The notes under the pieces: generated by a model
What the model saw: the letters and a program-made list of their open reading frames with translations, nothing else
Database searches by the model: none
Told to the model about the DNA's origin: nothing
NCBI GenBank assembly: GCA_017935905.1
Contig: JAGBGO010000068.1
Location: 1 to 40,970, forward strand
DNA: 40,970 nucleotides
DNA from: Clostridia bacterium
GTDB lineage: Bacteria; Bacillota; Clostridia; UBA1212; UBA1255
Direction of reading: 5' to 3'
Made by a program: the position numbers and the translations under genes
Part shown: positions 17,005-24,920 of the stretch, one piece after another
How positions within the stretch are numbered: position 1 is the stretch's first letter
How the letters are laid out: every line of letters starts with the position of its first letter

Positions 17005-17050
17005 AAAACCACCCCGTTCTTGCTTCTTCAGCAATTCCGGGGTGGTTTTT
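17005..17050. terminator. Terminator downstream of mreB
   Basis: AACCACCCCG pairs with CGGGGTGGTT (about 17007-17016 and 17038-17047). The loop contains a second small hairpin, GCTTCTTCAGC. T-runs flank it on both strands. The right arm repeats the murC terminator sequence. Confidence 0.8.
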
Positions 17051-17068
17051 TCTTTACCGTATTCCAAT

Positions 17069-18091
17069 TTATTTCCGAATAGCGTATTTACTCTTCTTAG
17101 AAGCATCCATTTCGTTGAGCAACTGAATGGAACCCCGTACGACGCAATGTTGCGGATCTTCCGCTACGGTGACGTCAACGCCGGTGCTCTTTCGAACCAA
17201 TTCGTCAAAGCCTGCAATCAATGCACCGCCACCGGTCATTACAATACCTTTGCCGTAAATATCGGCTGCAAGTTCCGGCGGTGTCTCTTCTAATACTGCG
17301 TGAATACCGTCCAAAATGGGCAGTGCCGTTTCAATTAAGGGCTCTGTAATCTCTTCAGACGTAACAACGCGCTCGCTGGGAAGCCCCGTAATAATATCGC
17401 TACCACGAATTTCCACAGAATTGCTGCGGATGCCATGATACAAGTTACCGACTTCCCGTTTAATCAATTCTGCGGTGCTGTCACCGATGAGCAAATTGTG
17501 CTTCTTCTTCAAATAGTTCTTAATGGTTTCATCAAAGGTATTACCTGCAACCTTGACGCTCTTGCTGGTAACGATACCTTCGTAAGAAATAACCGCAATA
17601 TCCGTAGTACCGCCGCCCACGTCAATAATCATGTGACCGGAAGGACGGGAAATGTCCAATCCTGCACCAACGGCAGCAGCCAAAGGCTCCTCTACTAAGA
17701 ATACGCGGCGTGCGCCGGCTTCCAACGTAGCCTGCTCAACGGCTCTGCGCTCTACGTTCGTCGTCTTACTGGGAATACAGATAATCACGTCCGGTGGGAA
17801 AATCCGCTTCAAAGGATTCTTAATCGCCTTATTGACAAAGTAACGAATCATGTGGGCCGTAATGGTGTAACTGGAAATAACACCATTCTGTACCGGCTTT
17901 ACAGTGGTAATATCGAAAGGCGTACGGCCCATCATAGAACGAGCTTCATCGCCCACTGCAACCACTTCATTGGTACCGTCCTTGACTGCAACAATAGACG
18001 GCGCCTTAATAACAACGTCCTTCTTGCCTACGCTGACAAGCACCGTTGCCGTTCCCAAATCGATTGCCATATTTTGCTTAAAAAAACTCAC
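17069..18091 (-). CDS. mreB: MreB/Mbl-family rod-shape actin
   Basis: A 340-residue bacterial actin that polymerises under the membrane and guides peptidoglycan synthesis. Seen: AIDLGTATVLVSV (phosphate 1 loop, about 9-21), VEEPLAAAVGAGLDISRPSGHMIIDVGGGTTD (connect 1 and phosphate 2, in parts, about 132-165) and IVMTGGGALIAGFDEL (adenosine motif, about 288-303). Length is normal. It stands alone, without mreC or mreD, which fits Mbl or an extra MreB paralogue as well as MreB itself. The start is a GTG at 18089-18091 with GGGAGG eight bases upstream. Confidence 0.93.
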   Translation of the reverse strand: MSFFKQNMAIDLGTATVLVSVGKKDVVIKAPSIVAVKDGTNEVVAVGDEARSMMGRTPFDITTVKPVQNGVISSYTITAHMIRYFVNKAIKNPLKRIFPPDVIICIPSKTTNVERRAVEQATLEAGARRVFLVEEPLAAAVGAGLDISRPSGHMIIDVGGGTTDIAVISYEGIVTSKSVKVAGNTFDETIKNYLKKKHNLLIGDSTAELIKREVGNLYHGIRSNSVEIRGSDIITGLPSERVVTSEEITEPLIETALPILDGIHAVLEETPPELAADIYGKGIVMTGGGALIAGFDELVRKSTGVDVTVAEDPQHCVVRGSIQLLNEMDASKKSKYAIRK

Positions 18092-18129
18092 TGCAAAACC
18101 CTCCCGGGAAATATTTTATGAACTCTATT

Positions 18130-18158
18130 ATCATATCACATCTTTTCCACAAGGGCAA
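18130..18158 (-). promoter_or_regulatory. Promoter of mreB
   Basis: TTGCCC (18153-18158), a 17-base spacer and TATGAT (18130-18135) on the minus strand, 40 bases before the GTG start. No good terminator separates it from the FHA gene upstream, so readthrough from the Tad operon is possible. Confidence 0.6.
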
Positions 18159-18193
18159 GAAAAAACACACGGCTTCACTATACAACTTATGAC

Positions 18194-19228
18194 TTACACT
18201 TTCTTTACACGAAAACCTATTTCCTTGTGGGCAAAGAAGATGCAAGTACCTTGGGAAAGCGGATATCCGCTTTCCCCGGGAATTTGGATATCCCCAATGA
18301 ACGTGCCGTTAACAGAACCGTGATCCGTCAAAATCCACTCCCCTTTTCCATAAGAAATGGAGGCTTGTTTGCGGCTGACAATCGGGTAGGGAATCAAAAA
18401 ATCCACTTGATCCGCGTCTCTTCCAAGCGTGAAAACACCGTCTCCCGTCAAATCCTTTTCCAAATTCAAAGAAAGATTGCGCCCTTTCAGCATCCCCAAG
18501 CCTTCTAATTCAATCCGCATCTTACGCTTTCTACCGGGCACGGCGGAAGTAGCGGAAAGCTCGGAAGCAGTAGAAACATCAGAAGCAGTAGATGAGGATT
18601 CCGTCAGCGTTCGGATCCATCGCTGCACGCCGGCTATAAAAGGATGGGTGTTGGGACAAAAAGGGCTTAGCGTTCGTTCCGCCTGCTCAAAAGGTGCTTC
18701 GGAATAATCTCCTTGAAGCAACACCGTATCTTCCCAAGTGCCGAACGCACCAATGACTTGGGAAAGTGCCTGCAGGGCCTGTACGTCTGTTTCATAGACA
18801 CGAAGAGACGTCACAGCCAGCAAATCACTGATGCGAAACGTTTGGTCCTCTCCTTGCTTACAAACGCCGGGGATATAGACAAAAGACACGTCCTCCGGAC
18901 CCGTTCCAACAAAAACACAGTCCACGTCCCAGATGCCGTCGTAGATTTCCATTCCATTTTGACGGAGTGCGTTCAAAAGTTTTCGCAGACGCCGTGTAAA
19001 TGAAAGAAAGGCAGCAACGTCAAAAATTTCCCGCTCTAAATAGGTCTTTAGAGACTCTTGACGATGCACACACAGCGCAAAGTGGTCTCCCTCCCGCAGC
19101 AATTCGCCGCCACACATCAAACCATCGATTTGCTCGGCACAACTTTCCATATCTTTTTGAAGTTTGCCGAGTTCCTTGTTATGTTCAAACAAAATACGAC
19201 AGCAACCCCGATCCCGATCTACGTGCAT
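18194..19228 (-). CDS. FHA-domain protein with DUF6382-like N-terminus (Tad locus)
   Basis: A 344-residue protein. The N-terminal 200 residues match the DUF6382-type domain common in Clostridia Tad loci (FLSFTRRLRKLLNAL, DVDCVFVGTGPEDVSFVYIPG). A short Ser/Thr-rich linker follows, then a C-terminal FHA domain with FTLGRDADQVDFLIP, VSRKQASISY and DHGSVNGTFIG, the residues that read phosphothreonine. It is the last gene of the Tad operon, 14 bases after the pilin. The likely role is phosphorylation-dependent control of pilus assembly, which is inferred from position. The frame is open 20 residues further upstream, but GGGAGG lies five bases before the ATG at 19228. Confidence 0.87.
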   Translation of the reverse strand: MHVDRDRGCCRILFEHNKELGKLQKDMESCAEQIDGLMCGGELLREGDHFALCVHRQESLKTYLEREIFDVAAFLSFTRRLRKLLNALRQNGMEIYDGIWDVDCVFVGTGPEDVSFVYIPGVCKQGEDQTFRISDLLAVTSLRVYETDVQALQALSQVIGAFGTWEDTVLLQGDYSEAPFEQAERTLSPFCPNTHPFIAGVQRWIRTLTESSSTASDVSTASELSATSAVPGRKRKMRIELEGLGMLKGRNLSLNLEKDLTGDGVFTLGRDADQVDFLIPYPIVSRKQASISYGKGEWILTDHGSVNGTFIGDIQIPGESGYPLSQGTCIFFAHKEIGFRVKKV

Positions 19229-19241
19229 ATTCCTCCCCCCC

Positions 19242-19460
19242 TTACAAATCTGAAATTGCAGAATTGGTTTTCTCTTGGATTTTATCAAAAATGCTTTCTG
19301 CCAAATCCATAATAAAACTGCGAAAGATCAGTGCCAGCGTGACCAACACCGCAATAATGATAATAATCTCCACGGTACCCATGCCGGACCGATCCCTCCA
19401 AATACGATTTTGAAAGGCAATCCAAAGCCCTCCCAATTTTGTAAAAAAAACCATAAACAA
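19242..19460 (-). CDS. Flp1-family type IVb pilin
   Basis: A 72-residue prepilin. A basic leader (FQNRIWRDRSGMG) is followed by TVEIIIIIAVLVTLALIF, the hydrophobic helix that forms the pilus core, and a short polar tail. The Gly-x-x-x-x-Glu spacing at the helix start resembles the processing site of type IVb (Flp) pilins. It lies directly downstream of tadC with a 12-base gap, the usual place in Clostridia. No prepilin peptidase gene is in the window, so processing must rely on a gene elsewhere. Confidence 0.87.
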   Translation of the reverse strand: MFMVFFTKLGGLWIAFQNRIWRDRSGMGTVEIIIIIAVLVTLALIFRSFIMDLAESIFDKIQEKTNSAISDL

Positions 19461-19472
19461 AATCCTCCTTCC

Positions 19473-20093
19473 TTAGATTTGTATCAACTGAAGCAACGCC
19501 GGTGCCAACAATACCAAAATCATGGCAATCAAAGCCATAGCCCCGGGTAGCAGCAAAAGCGTCGTAGCTTCATCCGCCATCTTCGTTGCTAAATCCCGTC
19601 GCTGGCTCCGGCTGCGCACCGCAAGTTCCATAAACAAAGCCGCCAGTTCATGAGTTCCTTTCTTGTAGTTTTGCACCAATGCACAGACAAAAGTGCTGAT
19701 TGCAGGAACACAAAGCGCTTCCGACATTCGCTGGAAAGCACTTACCGGATCAGATACGCGCCCCTGCGCATACTGTTCAAAAGCACCGGAGATTTCTCGG
19801 TACAAAGGTCTTTTCAAGTCCCGTCCAAAAAGGCCGCGCCGCATGGCATCCCACAAAGAAATCCCCGCGGATAAAAGCAAAGAGACGGCGGTTAAATATT
19901 CTGCCATATCTAAGGTGATCATACGGTTCTCTTTTCTTTTCCGCCGCGACGTTTGCCACAAAGGCAACAAAAAACCTGCTATGCCGCCTACCAAAGCCAT
20001 GCACACGGAGAAAATCCAAGAATTTCCGCCAATGAAACATAATACCAACGTAAAGCCGCCCACAAAAGCAGCCATCCGATAAGACTTCTTCAT
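19473..20093 (-). CDS. tadC: Tad pilus inner-membrane platform protein TadC
   Basis: A 206-residue type II secretion system F-family protein. Hydrophobic helices at the N-terminus (about 8-24 and 31-48) and at the C-terminus (LLLPGAMALIAMILVLLAPALLQLI) flank the cytoplasmic F domain with SLLLSAGISLWDAMRRG. With TadB it forms the membrane platform on which CpaF acts. A longer frame reaches 20240 inside tadB, but GGGGGAG stands five bases before the ATG at 20093, so the short form is right. The gap to tadB is 20 bases. Confidence 0.88.
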   Translation of the reverse strand: MKKSYRMAAFVGGFTLVLCFIGGNSWIFSVCMALVGGIAGFLLPLWQTSRRKRKENRMITLDMAEYLTAVSLLLSAGISLWDAMRRGLFGRDLKRPLYREISGAFEQYAQGRVSDPVSAFQRMSEALCVPAISTFVCALVQNYKKGTHELAALFMELAVRSRSQRRDLATKMADEATTLLLLPGAMALIAMILVLLAPALLQLIQI

Positions 20094-20113
20094 CCCACTC
20101 CCCCCAATATAAA

Positions 20114-20860
20114 TTAATAGCCAACGCGTCCCAACAGTTCGCCCAGCAAAAAGGCAAAGCCCAACAAGCAACAGGCAGCGACCAAGATTACGAAACCGAT
20201 GCCATCTTCCAAGCCCGCCGCATACGAAGGGGCCATCCAACGAATCGCAATCACGGAGACCACCGGCATAGCCATAATAATGCGGTTGTTGTACTTAGGC
20301 AGATTCAAAATCCGCGTAATTTCCGCCTCGGTATCTTGTTTCATACGCAAGGTAGATGCAATTTGCCGAACGAGTTCCACTAAATTAACCCCGGCGGGAA
20401 TCCCTGCATGCAGTACCGTACTAAACAGTCGAAGATCCGGATGATCACACCGCTCCGCCAGATCTTCAAAAATACGTTCCACCGGCCAATTCAGGCGCAG
20501 CAGTTGCTCCATACGAGCAAATTCTTTGGACAAAATGGGATATTCCCGGGAGGGTTGCTCTGCAATTTCCCGAATGCAAGCCTCAAGCCCAAGTCCTGCC
20601 GTAAGCGAACCGGAAAATACCACCAGAATATCCGCAAACTCTTTCTCTAATCGTCGGTTAAAACGGGCAATCAAACTGCGTCGCAATTTCCAAAACACCA
20701 TCGGGCAGGCGATCAGGCAAGCAATGCCGCTCACCCAAACACGCTGAAAAAACGCCCACATACACAAGTACACACCCAGCAAAACAACGCTACTGAGCAA
20801 AAACAATTGAACGTAGGAGAATTTCACCACTTGTTTCTTTCTATAAACTCGTTTCTTCAT
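20114..20860 (-). CDS. tadB: Tad pilus inner-membrane platform protein TadB
   Basis: A 248-residue F-family protein. It has two N-terminal helices (about 13-35 and 40-55), the cytoplasmic F domain with FSGSLTAGLGLEACIREIAEQ and LFSTVLHAGIPAGVNLVELVRQIASTL, and two C-terminal helices (about 195-210 and 222-243). The role is the platform subunit partnered with TadC. It starts one base after the cpaF stop, so the genes are probably translationally coupled. Confidence 0.9.
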   Translation of the reverse strand: MKKRVYRKKQVVKFSYVQLFLLSSVVLLGVYLCMWAFFQRVWVSGIACLIACPMVFWKLRRSLIARFNRRLEKEFADILVVFSGSLTAGLGLEACIREIAEQPSREYPILSKEFARMEQLLRLNWPVERIFEDLAERCDHPDLRLFSTVLHAGIPAGVNLVELVRQIASTLRMKQDTEAEITRILNLPKYNNRIIMAMPVVSVIAIRWMAPSYAAGLEDGIGFVILVAACCLLGFAFLLGELLGRVGY

Positions 20861-20861
20861 C

Positions 20862-21968
20862 TCACGCCACCTGCCTCAATTGAATCTCGCCCTGATGTAT
20901 GCCGTCAATGGCACAAATCTCCCGCACGTAGCGTTTGGGTCCTTCCCGCACCAAATAAACAATCAAATGCACCCCGGATACAATCATCTGCCGAATGGCC
21001 TGGCTGCTGACGTGACCTTCCCAAAGGGCCATGGTTTCCAAGCGCACCAACATATCTTTACAACTATTGGCGTGGGCTGTAGACATACAGCCTTCGTGGC
21101 CGGTACATAGCGCCGTGAGCATTTCCAAAGCACTTTCATCCCGCACTTCGCCGATAATCAATCGGTCCGGTCGCATACGAAGCGCCGCTTTAATCAAGGC
21201 CCGCATTTTAATCTCCCCGCGACCCTCCGTGTTGGCATTTCGGGTTTCTAAGCGCACCACATTACTTTGGGATAGTCGCAATTCTGCAGAATCTTCTATG
21301 GTCAAAATCCGCTGACTATCCGGAATATATCCGGCCAGCATATTCATAAAAGTAGTCTTGCCGCTGGACGTACCGCCGCCAATTAAAATATTCTTCCGCG
21401 TTTCCACAGCGCGAATCAAAAAATCTGCTTGCGTCCGGGTAAGCGTCCCCTTCTCCAGCAGCATATCCATATCAAAGGGTTTCTCCGCAAATTTACGAAT
21501 GGTAATTACAGGTCCGTTAATGGCAATCGGCGGCAATACCGCATTGACCCGGGCGCCGTTCATGAGACGAGCGTCCACAATGGGGTTACTTTCGTTCACT
21601 GTGCGGTTCACCCAGGCAATCATGGTTTGAATCAAATGAAACAGTTTCTCCTTGTCGTGGAAACGCTCCTCGCAGCGCACCAGTTCCCCATTTTTCTCCA
21701 AAAAAATCCCGTCGGTGCCGTTGATCATAATTTCATTGACCGACGGATCTTCTAAAAAAGGTTGTATCAAACCAAGCCGCCGTCGATTGTTGTACACGCC
21801 GGTGGCAATCTGTTCCCGGTCCAGACGTATCATAGGGATACGCTGTTCCAGACTATCTAAACACGCGTCAATGAGTTTCCGCAGTTCCTGATCGGAATAA
21901 TGCTTGGACAAATCCATGCGGCTGCACAGATTCTGGTCCACAATTTCCAAAATATGCCTGCTATCCAT
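20862..21968 (-). CDS. cpaF: Tad pilus assembly ATPase CpaF/TadA
   Basis: A 368-residue secretion ATPase that powers Flp pilus assembly. The Walker A loop is ILIGGGTSSGKTTFMN (about 194-209), followed by LTIEDSAELRL (Asp box), the Walker B region PDRLIIGEVRDESALEML (about 271-288) and the His box GHEGCMSTAHAN (about 293-304). N-terminal RRLGLIQPFLEDPSVNEIMING is also typical. It is somewhat shorter than proteobacterial TadA, as usual in Clostridia, lacking a long N-terminal extension. First gene of the operon, with a GGGAGGGAA ribosome site. Confidence 0.94.
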   Translation of the reverse strand: MDSRHILEIVDQNLCSRMDLSKHYSDQELRKLIDACLDSLEQRIPMIRLDREQIATGVYNNRRRLGLIQPFLEDPSVNEIMINGTDGIFLEKNGELVRCEERFHDKEKLFHLIQTMIAWVNRTVNESNPIVDARLMNGARVNAVLPPIAINGPVITIRKFAEKPFDMDMLLEKGTLTRTQADFLIRAVETRKNILIGGGTSSGKTTFMNMLAGYIPDSQRILTIEDSAELRLSQSNVVRLETRNANTEGRGEIKMRALIKAALRMRPDRLIIGEVRDESALEMLTALCTGHEGCMSTAHANSCKDMLVRLETMALWEGHVSSQAIRQMIVSGVHLIVYLVREGPKRYVREICAIDGIHQGEIQLRQVA

Positions 21969-22019
21969 GTGACTTCCCTCCCCCGAAGAAAGATCCGTTC
22001 ATTGCGAACGTCTACATAG

Positions 22020-22049
22020 ATTGTAGCACGATGGTAAAATACAGGTCAA
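22020..22049 (-). promoter_or_regulatory. Promoter of the Tad operon
   Basis: TTGACC (22044-22049), an 18-base spacer and TACAAT (22020-22025) on the minus strand, about 50 bases before cpaF. No terminator with a T-run is visible between rsmA and this promoter, so rsmA transcripts may read into the Tad genes. Confidence 0.7.
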
Positions 22050-22084
22050 CCAAAACAGTTCGACCAATTTCGTCGTCATTCGTC

Positions 22085-22966
22085 TTATTTCGACTTTTGA
22101 GATACAGAATATAACAAGTTAGACAACTGTCCGAATTGAGCGGGGGTCAGCACTTCTCCCCGGACCTTGTCATTCAGAGACATTTTACCCAAAGCCTCCA
22201 CCACTTGCTCTCGAGTCACGCCTAAATACGGTGCATTGGATAACGCATTGGCCAGCATCTTCCGGCGCTGGCAGAAAGCCGCCCGCACTACTTTGAAGAA
22301 ATAATCCTGGCTGTCCAGTACGAAAGGCGGATTCTCCCGAACGTCCAAACGCACCACCGCGGAATCCACGTTGGGCTGGGGAATGAAGCAGTGCGCACCT
22401 ACGTGCATACAAATTTGCGGCTCTGAAAAATACCCGACCGCCACCGTAATGGCACCGTAGTCTTTTCCGCCGCTTTTGGCAGTCAAACGCTCCGCTACTT
22501 CTTTTTGAATCATAAACGTAAGAGAAGACAACTCCCCGGCATACTGTTCCAAGAACATCATAATAATGGGGGTTGTAATATAATAAGGCAAATTAGCAAC
22601 CACTTTAACCCGAGACAGACCATAGGTGGCTTTCAGCTCCGCCATGCAGGCGCCTACGTTCATCTTCATTACGTCCTCGTTGTAAATGGTCAGATTCGGA
22701 TGGATTTTGCACAGTGCAGAAAGCGGCTCCATTAAAGAACGGTCAATTTCAATGGCCGCAACGTAACCGGCTTCTTCTGCCAGCATGCCGGTCATCACAC
22801 CTAAACCGGGACCCACTTCAATGACCAGATCCTCTTTGGAAATTTGGGCATAGGAAACAATTTCCCGAACAACCTCTAAATTGTTCAGGAAATTCTGTCC
22901 AAGGCTTTTCTTCGGGGCAATCCCGTAGGCTACCATCATTTCTTTTGGTGAATAGGTATTCCCCAT
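22085..22966 (-). CDS. rsmA: 16S rRNA (adenine1518/1519-N6)-dimethyltransferase
   Basis: A 293-residue SAM-dependent enzyme (KsgA) that dimethylates two adenines in helix 45 of 16S rRNA during 30S maturation. Seen: KKSLGQNFL (about 18-26), the SAM motif VIEVGPGLGVMTGML, the catalytic motif VVANLPYYITTPII, and a C-terminal helical domain with FCQRRKMLANAL. A longer frame exists, but the ATG at 22966 overlaps the TAA of the yabE-like gene (TAATG), which is the usual coupled arrangement. In Bacillus, rnmV lies between yabE and ksgA; here it is absent. Confidence 0.95.
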   Translation of the reverse strand: MGNTYSPKEMMVAYGIAPKKSLGQNFLNNLEVVREIVSYAQISKEDLVIEVGPGLGVMTGMLAEEAGYVAAIEIDRSLMEPLSALCKIHPNLTIYNEDVMKMNVGACMAELKATYGLSRVKVVANLPYYITTPIIMMFLEQYAGELSSLTFMIQKEVAERLTAKSGGKDYGAITVAVGYFSEPQICMHVGAHCFIPQPNVDSAVVRLDVRENPPFVLDSQDYFFKVVRAAFCQRRKMLANALSNAPYLGVTREQVVEALGKMSLNDKVRGEVLTPAQFGQLSNLLYSVSQKSK

Positions 22967-23955
22967 TAACGGATAAACACCTCGTTCCCTCTTAAGGAGA
23001 AAATATCTACGGACTGATCGTCCAGAATGTAAATCGTTACGTTTCGAAGACCCCATTGAATGGACAAGTCGTAAGACTCCATAAATAAGTCGATTTTATT
23101 GCCTTTAATCGCGCCGCCGATATCCCAGGCGATAGCCAAGCCATAGTCGCCAAAACCGGGAGTATTGGTCTTCACGTATACTTTCGTGCCCAACGGAATC
23201 ACTTTCGGGTCAACCGCGATAACGCCGGGACGGGCTTTGTTTCCGGAATACGTGGTATAGCCCCACTTGCCATCGGGAATATAGGCCGTCGCCACACCGC
23301 TGATCGCACTGGAATAGGTGACCTGCTGTCCTCTAGAGTTGGAGAAAGAATATTTCTCATTATATGCAATCAATTGGTGAACGGGTTCTGTACGGGCAGT
23401 TCCGATGAGTGTCTTAGATACGGCTACACCGTTCTCGTACACAATTTCATAGGTGCGCACGATGCTGCCGTTCTTTGCCGGAACGCGGGTTACGTACTCG
23501 CCGGCCATTAAACTCTTATCTAATACGTATTTGGTTTGCGCCCAAAGGGTTTCGGTTTCCGTAACCGTCTTCTTGGAAACCCGAACTAAAGTTACGTTCA
23601 TACCGTCAGTCGGTACGTCTTCTGCGGCGGCGCCGGATAAGTGATCCAAAGAGCCCATTGCAAAACCGTTATCCTTCAAAGCTTCTGATACGGTATCTCG
23701 GTCGGTAAAAATAGGATACGTCTTTCCGTCCACTTGCACACTAAACTGCACCTTGCTTTCGCTGGGTGCTTGCAGAACCCCATTGGCTTCCGTGGTCACG
23801 GACATAACCACCATCTTGTCACATTCTTGGGCTCTGGCATCCGTAAGACCCATAGAGAAAAGGAAAGCACCGGCTGCCACTGCTACGGTCAAAACGCCTG
23901 CACAGCAACCTACAAATCGCAATATTCGTTTCATCTTCGTTGAAACCATTTGCAT
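22966..23955 (-). CDS. YabE-like cell-wall protein (DUF348, G5 and 3D domains)
   Basis: About 329 residues. It has an N-terminal membrane/signal segment (FVGCCAGVLTVAVAAGAFLFSMG), a DUF348-like part (VQVDGKTYPIFTDRDTVSEAL), a G5-like stretch (SLMAGEYVTRVPAKNGSIVRTYEIVYENG, in parts) and a C-terminal 3D domain with the three conserved aspartates in IAVDPKVIPLGTKVYV, AWDIGG and KIDLFM. Family members are cell-wall hydrolases of the Rpf/Sps type, linked to outgrowth and wall turnover. The start is uncertain: ATGs at 23955, 23949 and 23934 are possible and none has a good ribosome site; the frame open to 24060 begins upstream of the promoter and is rejected. It lies between tatD and rsmA, as in Bacillus. 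Confidence 0.85.
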   Translation of the reverse strand: MQMVSTKMKRILRFVGCCAGVLTVAVAAGAFLFSMGLTDARAQECDKMVVMSVTTEANGVLQAPSESKVQFSVQVDGKTYPIFTDRDTVSEALKDNGFAMGSLDHLSGAAAEDVPTDGMNVTLVRVSKKTVTETETLWAQTKYVLDKSLMAGEYVTRVPAKNGSIVRTYEIVYENGVAVSKTLIGTARTEPVHQLIAYNEKYSFSNSRGQQVTYSSAISGVATAYIPDGKWGYTTYSGNKARPGVIAVDPKVIPLGTKVYVKTNTPGFGDYGLAIAWDIGGAIKGNKIDLFMESYDLSIQWGLRNVTIYILDDQSVDIFSLRGNEVFIR

Positions 23956-24026
23956 ATTTTCGCAGTTTTTGTCCTCTCTTGTGTTCTCACGTAAAGTGGA
24001 TTTAGCGGGAATCCCCACACGCGTTA

Positions 24027-24056
24027 ATTTTATTATATCGCCCTTTTCCCTGTCAA
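24027..24056 (-). promoter_or_regulatory. Promoter of the yabE-like gene
   Basis: TTGACA (24051-24056), an 18-base spacer and TAAAAT (24027-24032) on the minus strand. A TATAAT-like box inside the spacer is only 13 bases from the -35 and is less likely. A perfect inverted repeat lies 25 bases upstream of the -35 box. Confidence 0.65.
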
Positions 24057-24081
24057 ACAAATCACAAAAAGTTCATTGTTT

Positions 24082-24100
24082 TTTGTGCAATTTGCACAAA
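24082..24100. promoter_or_regulatory. Inverted repeat, possible operator
   Basis: TTTGTGCA-ATT-TGCACAAA: 8-base arms around 3 bases, between tatD and the yabE-like promoter. There is no T-run suited to a terminator, and the position upstream of the -35 box fits an activator or repressor site. No cognate regulator is identified. Confidence 0.4.
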
Positions 24101-24140
24101 TATAGCCGCAGTAATCCCAGTTATTCGCTCAAATTATAGG

Positions 24141-24920
24141 CTATATGCCATAAAAAACCTTAGCATTGGCAGAAGTCAACGTTTCGATTTCAGAAACGCT
24201 TTTTCCAAGAATTTCCGCCATTTTACCCGCCACCAATGGCAGGTACGCCGAAGAATTCCGCTTCCCCCGGTGGGGTTCCGGCGTCATATAGGGACAATCC
24301 GTCTCCAACATCAACCGATCTGCCGGAATACCTCGCAATATTTCCGGAAATTTCTTGGCATTCTTAAACGTGATCGCGCCGCCAAAGGAGAAATAACAGC
24401 CTTTTTCCGCCAAAATCCGGGCAAATTCCAGACTTCCGCTGTAGCAGTGGAACACCACTTTTCCGGAAAAAGCCCCATTTTGATCCAAAATCTCCAAACA
24501 ATCCTCGTGGGCATCCCGGTCGTGCACCACCAAAGGCAGGCCCACTTCCAGGGCAATTTCAATATGGCGGGTAAAATTCTCCTTCTGCACCTCCCGAGGT
24601 GAAAAATCGTAATAATAATCCAATCCCGTCTCCCCGATGGCCACAATCTTGTTCCGTGCAGCCTCTTCTCCGGCAGTCAAACGGCGGATTGCCTCATAGT
24701 GGGAAGCATCGGCTTTTCCGGCCTCATGGGGGTGAATGCCCGCCGTGCCATATATATAAGGAAACGTCTTACTCATTTCCATAATCTTCCGGGTCGTTGC
24801 CAAATCCTGGGCCGCATTGACAATATGGGAAACACCTGCTGCCCGAGCATCCTCCAGGCAAGTTTCTAAATCTTCCGCAAATTTTGCATCATCATAATGG
24901 GCATGGGTGTCAATCAACAT
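24141..24920 (-). CDS. tatD: TatD-family metal-dependent DNase
   Basis: A 259-residue TIM-barrel hydrolase. Metal-binding motifs are MLIDTHAHYDDAKF (about 1-14), GETGLDYYYDF (about 92-102), VVHDRDAHEDC (about 127-137), VVFHCYSGSLEFA and LETDCPYMTPEPHRGKRNS (about 203-221). Family members are 3'-5' exonucleases or deoxyribonucleases. The ATG at 24920 lies seven bases inside the end of tcdA and has AAGGAG eight bases upstream; a longer frame into tcdA is rejected. Together with the next two genes it matches the yabD-yabE-ksgA order of Bacillus. Confidence 0.94.
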   Translation of the reverse strand: MLIDTHAHYDDAKFAEDLETCLEDARAAGVSHIVNAAQDLATTRKIMEMSKTFPYIYGTAGIHPHEAGKADASHYEAIRRLTAGEEAARNKIVAIGETGLDYYYDFSPREVQKENFTRHIEIALEVGLPLVVHDRDAHEDCLEILDQNGAFSGKVVFHCYSGSLEFARILAEKGCYFSFGGAITFKNAKKFPEILRGIPADRLMLETDCPYMTPEPHRGKRNSSAYLPLVAGKMAEILGKSVSEIETLTSANAKVFYGI

